9,567 bases of DNA from JBEVOS01 sp964564595 (GTDB taxonomy: Bacteria > Pseudomonadota > Alphaproteobacteria > Caulobacterales > Aquidulcibacteraceae). A program made the translations under genes and the position numbers. Of the stretch, positions 6,332 through 9,567 are shown piece after piece. A model generated the notes under the pieces. It was not told the origin of the DNA. It made no database searches and was given only the letters and a program-made list of their open reading frames with translations. The stretch lies in the NCBI GenBank assembly GCA_964564595.1, contig CAZMCA010000131.1, positions 1 to 9,567 of the forward strand, read 5' to 3'. Within the stretch, counting starts at the first letter, position 1. Each line of letters opens with the position of its first letter.

Positions 6332-7027
6332 ATGGACGTCTCGGAAGCACTTGCGCGCCGCTTCACATGCCGCGCTTTTTTGCCGAAGTCGGTGCCTGGC
6401 CACGCTATTGAGCAGGTTCTGCGGGTGGCGGGGCGTGCGCCGTCAGCCGGAAATGTTCAGCCGTGGCGGGTCTGGGCGCTGGCGGGCGCTCCGCTCGAAG
6501 CGCTCAAAGCGCAAGTGCGCGCACACACACGCGAAGGGCAGCTGTTCGAGACCGCGCCTGAGTATACGATCTATCCTGAAGAGATGGGCGAGCCCTACGC
6601 GACGCGCCGGTTTCGCAATGGCGAAGCTTGGTATGGCGCGCTGCGCATTGCGCGGGACGACCACGCGGCGCGCATGGGCCACGTCGCCGAGAACTTCGAG
6701 CTGTATGGCGCGCCGGTAGGCATATTCGTCGCGATCGAACGGACGTTCGGCGTGGCGCAGTGGCTCGACCTTGGGATCTTCCTGCAGTCGCTGATGCTCG
6801 CAGCAGCTGAGCGGGGCTTGGATACGGCGCCGCTGGAGTCTTGGGCGTTCTGGCATCCGACGGTGCGTTCGGCGCTCGAGATGCCGGAAAATCTCATGCT
6901 CGTGTGTGCGGTCGCGGTTGGGTACGCCGATCACGAAGCACGCGGAAACGCGTTCCGCTCGGAGCGGGCTCCGCTCGAGGAATGGACGCGCTTTGCCGGT
7001 TTCGACGAGGCGCTACATCAAACCTAG
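6332..7027 (+). CDS. Nitroreductase family protein (PnbA/NfnB-like, FMN-dependent)
   Basis: 231 residues, the usual length for this oxidoreductase family, which uses FMN and NAD(P)H to reduce nitro groups, quinones or related acceptors. RRFTCRAFLP (9-18) matches the FMN-phosphate-binding RRSxRxF start. RAPSAGNVQPW (35-45) is the family's APSxxNxQPW motif. DLGIFLQSLMLAAAERGLDT (146-165) is the conserved dimer/FMN helix, and the C-terminal VCAVAVGYAD (191-200) is followed by the conserved basic tail. There is no signal peptide, so it is cytosolic. It starts 55 nt after the glutaredoxin-MauE gene on the same strand with no clear terminator between. Co-transcription under MerR control is plausible but its own ribosome site is weak. 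Its last 15 bases overlap the end of the convergent RadC remnant. Confidence 0.92.
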   Translation: MDVSEALARRFTCRAFLPKSVPGHAIEQVLRVAGRAPSAGNVQPWRVWALAGAPLEALKAQVRAHTREGQLFETAPEYTIYPEEMGEPYATRRFRNGEAWYGALRIARDDHAARMGHVAENFELYGAPVGIFVAIERTFGVAQWLDLGIFLQSLMLAAAERGLDTAPLESWAFWHPTVRSALEMPENLMLVCAVAVGYADHEARGNAFRSERAPLEEWTRFAGFDEALHQT

Positions 7028-7315
7028 CGTTTTCAAACTCGCCGCGCCCTGGGCGCCGATCACGAGATGGTCGTGGACGTTGACGCCGACGGCTTTGGCG
7101 GCGGCGACGATCTCGCGGGTGACGGCGACGTCGGCGGCGGACGGTTTGGGATCGCCGCTGGGGTGGTTGTGCAGAAATCCCGAAGAGGTCGCTCGCCGTT
7201 GAATTACTTGCGCAAAAGTGTCCACATAGGCCGAAAGGGCGCCGTGATTGGGTATAGTCTGATTTAGCCCACTCGCGATCATCACGCTCAGCACATGCAA
7301 AACACGCTCGATCAC
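7013..7315 (-). pseudogene. Truncated RadC/JAB-domain remnant
   Basis: The C-terminal half is clearly RadC-like: LHNHPSGDPKPSAADVAVTR, then AKAVGVNVHDHLVIG and SLKTLGLM. It keeps the metal-binding HxH-x7-S-x2-D part of the JAMM motif. RadC proteins are normally about 220-230 residues with an N-terminal helix-hairpin-helix part; here only 100 residues can be read. The first about 45 do not match the first half of the JAB domain well, and the stretch before HNH appears shortened. The only start is a GTG at 7315 without a good ribosome site, and DNA upstream is occupied by the nuclease gene on the other strand. A decayed mobile-element gene is the likely explanation; a small functional JAB protein is the alternative. 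Intact RadC-like genes are common passengers of integrative elements. Confidence 0.7.
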
Positions 7316-7376
7316 GTCTTTGCATAATCGCGTACAAAATGGAATCGAAGAATGCTTGTGACGCGGGAGGGCGCGC

Positions 7377-7796
7377 GTGTTGAAGCTTGTTGGTGCATCG
7401 CTTGCTGTCGTGTTTTGCGCTTTGGCGCCGAGTGTCGCGCACGCTGATCCGTGTACGGCGCCGCTGCCGAGTCACGCAGGCGATGCGTTCAGCGGCACGG
7501 TGCGCTATGTCGGCGACGGCGATGGTCTTTGCGTCGGCCGTTCCAACGATCCCAGCACATGGATCGAAGTAAGGCTCGGCGATTTCAATGCGCCCGAACT
7601 TCACTCGGCAGACGGCCCGCGATCGAAGCGGTTTCTCGAACAGGTAGCAATGGGACGCGAGGTGACGTGCCGCGCAGTGCGTGGTCGGCGCGGACGTGTC
7701 ATCGTCTATGATCGCGTGATCGCGGTATGCCGCGTCGATGGCCGCGCGATTGGCGATCTGCTGCGGGAAGCGGGCGCGCCGACCGGCGGCAATTGA
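7377..7796 (+). CDS. Secreted thermonuclease (SNase-like) homologue
   Basis: 139 residues. An N-terminal signal peptide (about 1-23, cut after AHA) directs it to the periplasm or outside. The SNase-like domain follows: VGDGDGL (45-51) matches the calcium-binding DGDT loop, and RLGDFNAPEL (66-75) matches the catalytic R35-x7-E43 segment, giving R66 and E74. VYDRVIAVC (110-118) supplies R113, the likely equivalent of R87. N71 stands where staphylococcal nuclease has the Ca ligand D40. The C-terminus VDGRAIGDLLREAGAPTGGN closes the domain in the short form seen in alphaproteobacterial relatives. The GTG start is preceded by GGGAGG at 6 nt. Expected activity is Ca-dependent cleavage of DNA/RNA, untested here. 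A four-cysteine protein gene follows on the same strand. Confidence 0.87.
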   Translation: MLKLVGASLAVVFCALAPSVAHADPCTAPLPSHAGDAFSGTVRYVGDGDGLCVGRSNDPSTWIEVRLGDFNAPELHSADGPRSKRFLEQVAMGREVTCRAVRGRRGRVIVYDRVIAVCRVDGRAIGDLLREAGAPTGGN

Positions 7797-7845
7797 GCGA
7801 ATAGGGCGTGCCGCCACGAACGCGCGGGCGCATCGAGCGCCTAGC

Positions 7846-7869
7846 AACCCGCCGCTTTGCTTGGCGGTT
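7846..7869 (+). terminator. Weak stem-loop between the nuclease and four-cysteine genes
   Basis: AACCCGCC and GGCGGTT pair, with one bulged C, around a 9-nt loop about 50 nt after the nuclease stop. No T-run follows, so a terminator role is doubtful. Confidence 0.25.
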
Positions 7870-7904
7870 GTCCTGGCGCATTCTTGGCGGGCTGAGCCAC
7901 GCCC

Positions 7905-8156
7905 ATGAACCTGTGCATCATATGCGGCAATCGCCCCCAAGCCGCACCCGGCGGCGCCGTTTGCGAACGGTGCGCGGGGATGCTGAGCACTGAAGGCCAT
8001 CCGCTGTGGCCGGCAACACCGGCGCCCGAAGCCATGACCGAAGAAATTTTGGCGACTCTCCGGGAACACGTCGCACGCTTGGTCGGCGGGGCGCCGTTCG
8101 AACGCGAACTCTCGCGCGACGAGGTGGACGCGCTGCTGCACAGCTTTCCCGAATAA
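7905..8156 (+). CDS. Small four-cysteine (zinc-ribbon-like) hypothetical protein
   Basis: 83 residues, not recognised as a named family. The N-terminus has two CxxC knuckles, C4-x2-C7 and C20-x2-C23, 12 residues apart, which suggests a bound zinc ion. The C-terminal half (about 41-83) is acidic and probably helical, with EEILATLREHVARLV followed by LSRDEVDALLHSF. There is no signal or membrane segment. It follows the nuclease by about 108 nt and ends 21 nt from the convergent excisionase-like gene. The ribosome site is weak. The cysteine pattern and good fit between genes argue that it is real, but an antisense frame covers the same bases, so confidence is moderate. Confidence 0.6.
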   Translation: MNLCIICGNRPQAAPGGAVCERCAGMLSTEGHPLWPATPAPEAMTEEILATLREHVARLVGGAPFERELSRDEVDALLHSFPE

Positions 8157-8177
8157 GGCGAACAGCTCTTCGGGGCC

Positions 8178-8390
8178 TCAGGCGAGCTTGCTGCAATTGA
8201 CCGTGTTGCGCTTGTCCCAGGCCTGCAAGGCTGAACGGCTGTAGAGCACGGCTTTGCCGACTTTGAGGTAGGGTGGGCCGAGCTTGAGTGCGCGCCAATT
8301 GCGCAGGGTGCCCAATGTGATGCGGCCTTTATAACGGGCCACGACCTCGTCGTCGGTAAGAAGTTCGTCGTCGAAAGCGACGTCTGACAT
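8178..8390 (-). CDS. Excisionase-like helix-turn-helix DNA-binding protein
   Basis: 70 residues, a single MerR-type/HTH_17-like winged helix as in excisionases and AlpA-like regulators. LLTDDEVVARYKGRITLGTL (10-29) forms the turn and recognition helix. NWRALKLGPPYLKVGKAVLY (31-50) holds the conserved W-R and the GPP-x-K-x-G wing, and SRSALQAW (51-58) closes the fold. The start at 8390 has GGAGA 5 nt upstream; a second ATG at 8402 lacks a site and longer frames are unlike the family. Such small proteins direct element excision or control transfer genes. The 115 bp upstream carry a set of 10-bp-spaced repeats. It follows the small membrane protein gene on the same strand. Confidence 0.85.
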   Translation of the reverse strand: MSDVAFDDELLTDDEVVARYKGRITLGTLRNWRALKLGPPYLKVGKAVLYSRSALQAWDKRNTVNCSKLA

Positions 8391-8461
8391 GGTGTTCTCC
8401 ATGGCTCGGCCAATATCGACCTTGGCGGTCATCTTTCGCGTTGCGATTCGCCCGGAGAGAA

Positions 8462-8501
8462 CGGGAAACGCCGGGAAATGGTGGGAAACGGTCGGGAGCG
8501 C
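8462..8501. repeat. 10-bp-phased direct repeats upstream of the excisionase-like gene
   Basis: GGGAAA occurs at 8463, 8473 and 8483, exactly 10 bp apart, in units CGGGAAACG, CGGGAAATG and TGGGAAACG. A weaker GGGAGCG follows at 8494. On the strand of the downstream gene this reads as TTTCCC boxes 73-105 bp upstream of its start. One-turn spacing puts the boxes on one face of the helix, as in excisionase or regulator binding arrays. Confidence 0.6.
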
Positions 8502-8505
8502 CCGT

Positions 8506-8796
8506 TCAATAATGCGCGTGATCGCGTCGACGCAGGCGCAGCGCTTCATCGCGTCCGTGGGCATTCCATTCGAGCCAGGATGCAAACCCGTTCCCGAACG
8601 CGATCAGGATCGCAAACACGACCGCGATCACGGCTTGGCCCCACTCGCCGACACATGCACGCGTCAGCGCGTAGAGGAGAAGGAGCGGTGAGCCCCAGCG
8701 GATCAGAACCCAAAGCGCAAAGAATGCTGCGGCCGCGACAAGGAAGGGCTGCGGGATCGTTGGGAAGATCTGGAGCGGGGACGGGTCGAATTGCAT
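8506..8796 (-). CDS. Small two-helix membrane protein, unrecognised
   Basis: 96 residues. A hydrophobic region at about 18-45, rich in Ala, Phe and Leu and interrupted by R33, and a second at about 53-70 make two probable membrane helices. The tail (about 79-96) is strongly basic and polar with RLRRRDHAHY and would face the cytosol. No family was recognised. Size and position after a relaxase would fit a conjugation accessory or entry-exclusion-type protein, but this is a guess from context. The ATG at 8796 has AGGA 9 nt upstream. The 150 bp between it and the relaxase stop (8797-8946) contain no frame I can support. Confidence 0.6.
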   Translation of the reverse strand: MQFDPSPLQIFPTIPQPFLVAAAAFFALWVLIRWGSPLLLLYALTRACVGEWGQAVIAVVFAILIAFGNGFASWLEWNAHGRDEALRLRRRDHAHY

Positions 8797-8946
8797 GGCG
8801 CCATTTCCTGAAAGGGAATGAGGCGCTGCGGTTCGACCGGGTTGGCTCCCGGATTCACTTTCTGGTCGTCCAGCCTGCGCGGACGCCGATCCTCGATGCG
8901 CTCATGCCAACACAAGTGCGCCACAGGCGCAAGCGCGATGCGCGCC

Positions 8947-9567
8947 CTATCGGTCCAGTCCGGGCGGCAGCTTGAGCGCTTTCGACAATTGTCGTGCTGG
9001 GTCTTGGGTGCGTGAGCGCACCAGCGCCTTGCGGATGTCGAGATGAAGCTCCATCGCCTTGAGGCGGCCCTGCCATTCCGGCTCGAACTGAAAGATGTTG
9101 CGGCCAACTTCCGTCGCGAGGCCAAGGCGTTTGAGTTCTTGCGCACGCGCCTTCAGCGCATTGGTCACCTCTGGCGACCGGTCAGGCGCCTGGAGCTGTG
9201 CAAGGCGAATGCGGCCTTGCTCATCGAGCTGTCCTTCAATCATGCGGTCGAGCCGGCTTGGGCGATGCGCTCGTGCTTCCCGCTCCAGCGCTAGCCGGGC
9301 GTCGTCTCGCCCGCGCGGACCAAGACGCTCGGTGGCGATCTCCTGCGCCGCCGATCGGAAGCCATGGCTCACATATTCGCGGGGGATGACGAGGTCGCGG
9401 CCATCCTCGTGCCGGCCACGCAGGATGATGTGCGTATGCGGGTTGTCCGTGTCCCAGTGATCGACCGCGATCCAAGTCAGCCGCGTGCCGAGCGCGGCTT
9501 CAGCGCGCCGCATCACCTCGCGGGTGTAGCTCTTCAGATCGCCGAGCCGGCCGCCGTTTTCCGCGGA
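8947..9567 (-). CDS. Conjugative relaxase (VirD2-like/DUF3363 type), partial and short at the C-terminus
   Basis: The gene enters from the right edge; the frame is open from 9567 and reads SAENGGRLGDLKSYTREVMR. It includes the HUH metal site, with H at 9457-9459 and the HTH pair at 9430-9438, inside VDHWDTDNPHTHIILRG. DGRDLVIPREYVSHGFR and then ATERLGPRG follow, typical of the relaxase/mobilization nuclease group with a DUF3363 domain. The catalytic tyrosine region lies outside the window. A small winged-helix-like part, EVTNALKARAQELKRLGL, is present. The protein then stops after KALKLPPGLDR, although family members usually continue for some 200 residues or more of DUF3363. It may be truncated or a short variant. 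The enzyme nicks oriT and pilots the strand during transfer. Confidence 0.85.
   Translation of the reverse strand, partial: SAENGGRLGDLKSYTREVMRRAEAALGTRLTWIAVDHWDTDNPHTHIILRGRHEDGRDLVIPREYVSHGFRSAAQEIATERLGPRGRDDARLALEREARAHRPSRLDRMIEGQLDEQGRIRLAQLQAPDRSPEVTNALKARAQELKRLGLATEVGRNIFQFEPEWQGRLKAMELHLDIRKALVRSRTQDPARQLSKALKLPPGLDR

Larger units (their letters stand above)
7013..9567. mobile_element. Edge or remnant of an integrative conjugative/mobilizable element
   Basis: Gene content changes abruptly after the nitroreductase: a RadC remnant, a secreted nuclease, a small four-cysteine protein, an excisionase-like HTH protein, a small membrane protein and a relaxase. These families often travel together in integrative elements of alphaproteobacteria. 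Positions about 7200-7350 are also visibly less GC-rich than the flanks. No integrase, att repeat or tRNA is in view, so the limits are approximate. Confidence 0.55.

Noticed and set aside
7028..7376. tRNA gene or attachment site at the presumed element edge
   Set aside because: No cloverleaf-compatible sequence or matching direct repeat was found by eye; a computed search over a larger region would be needed.
6894..8141. 415-codon minus-strand frame covering the nitroreductase end, nuclease and four-cysteine genes
   Set aside because: Arginine-rich composition with no domain, and no ribosome site. It crosses genes with clear families on the opposite strand.
8703..9146. 147-codon minus-strand frame overlapping the relaxase end and the membrane protein
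   Set aside because: It is an out-of-frame overlap with two better supported genes and shows no DUF3363-like continuation.

Overview
The window is GC-rich DNA with long antisense open frames, short intergenic gaps and proteins of alphaproteobacterial type. These include spinster-like MFS transporters, a MerR/glutaredoxin-MauE pair, and a relaxase with a small excisionase-like regulator. A member of the Caulobacterales/Hyphomonadaceae or a close relative is my best guess. It rests on protein character only; no rRNA or tRNA is visible.

Layout. (1) Positions 1-4928, all minus strand: two tandem, homologous spinster-like MFS transporters (4928-3429 and 3163-1637), a GNAT acetyltransferase resembling the aminoglycoside 6'-N-acetyltransferase family (1629-1183), a class I SAM methyltransferase (1099-386) and the first 116 codons of adenylosuccinate lyase purB (348 to the window edge). 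The transporters are separated by about 265 bp that holds a hairpin-rich, inverted-repeat element. (2) Positions 5040-7027: a divergent redox/metal-response locus. A MerR-family regulator reads left, and a glutaredoxin-MauE membrane fusion plus a PnbA/NfnB-type nitroreductase read right. The intergenic region carries an almost canonical mer-type operator (8-bp arms, 4-bp centre) inside a 20-bp promoter spacer, and the two divergent promoters appear to share one -10 box. (3) Positions 7013-9567: an accessory region with mobile-element gene content. It holds a truncated RadC/JAB remnant, a secreted thermonuclease (SNase) homologue, a small four-cysteine protein, an excisionase-like HTH protein preceded by 10-bp-phased direct repeats, a small membrane protein, and the C-terminal part of a conjugative relaxase that ends early.

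How the parts work together. The clearest functional unit is merR-grx/mauE, probably with the nitroreductase. A thiol- or metal-responsive MerR protein lacking the first of the three Hg-binding cysteines would control a membrane-anchored monothiol glutaredoxin, possibly for electron or thiol transfer at the membrane. The rightmost 2.5 kb looks like the edge or a decayed piece of an integrative conjugative or mobilizable element lying next to the nitroreductase. No attachment site or tRNA target could be identified.
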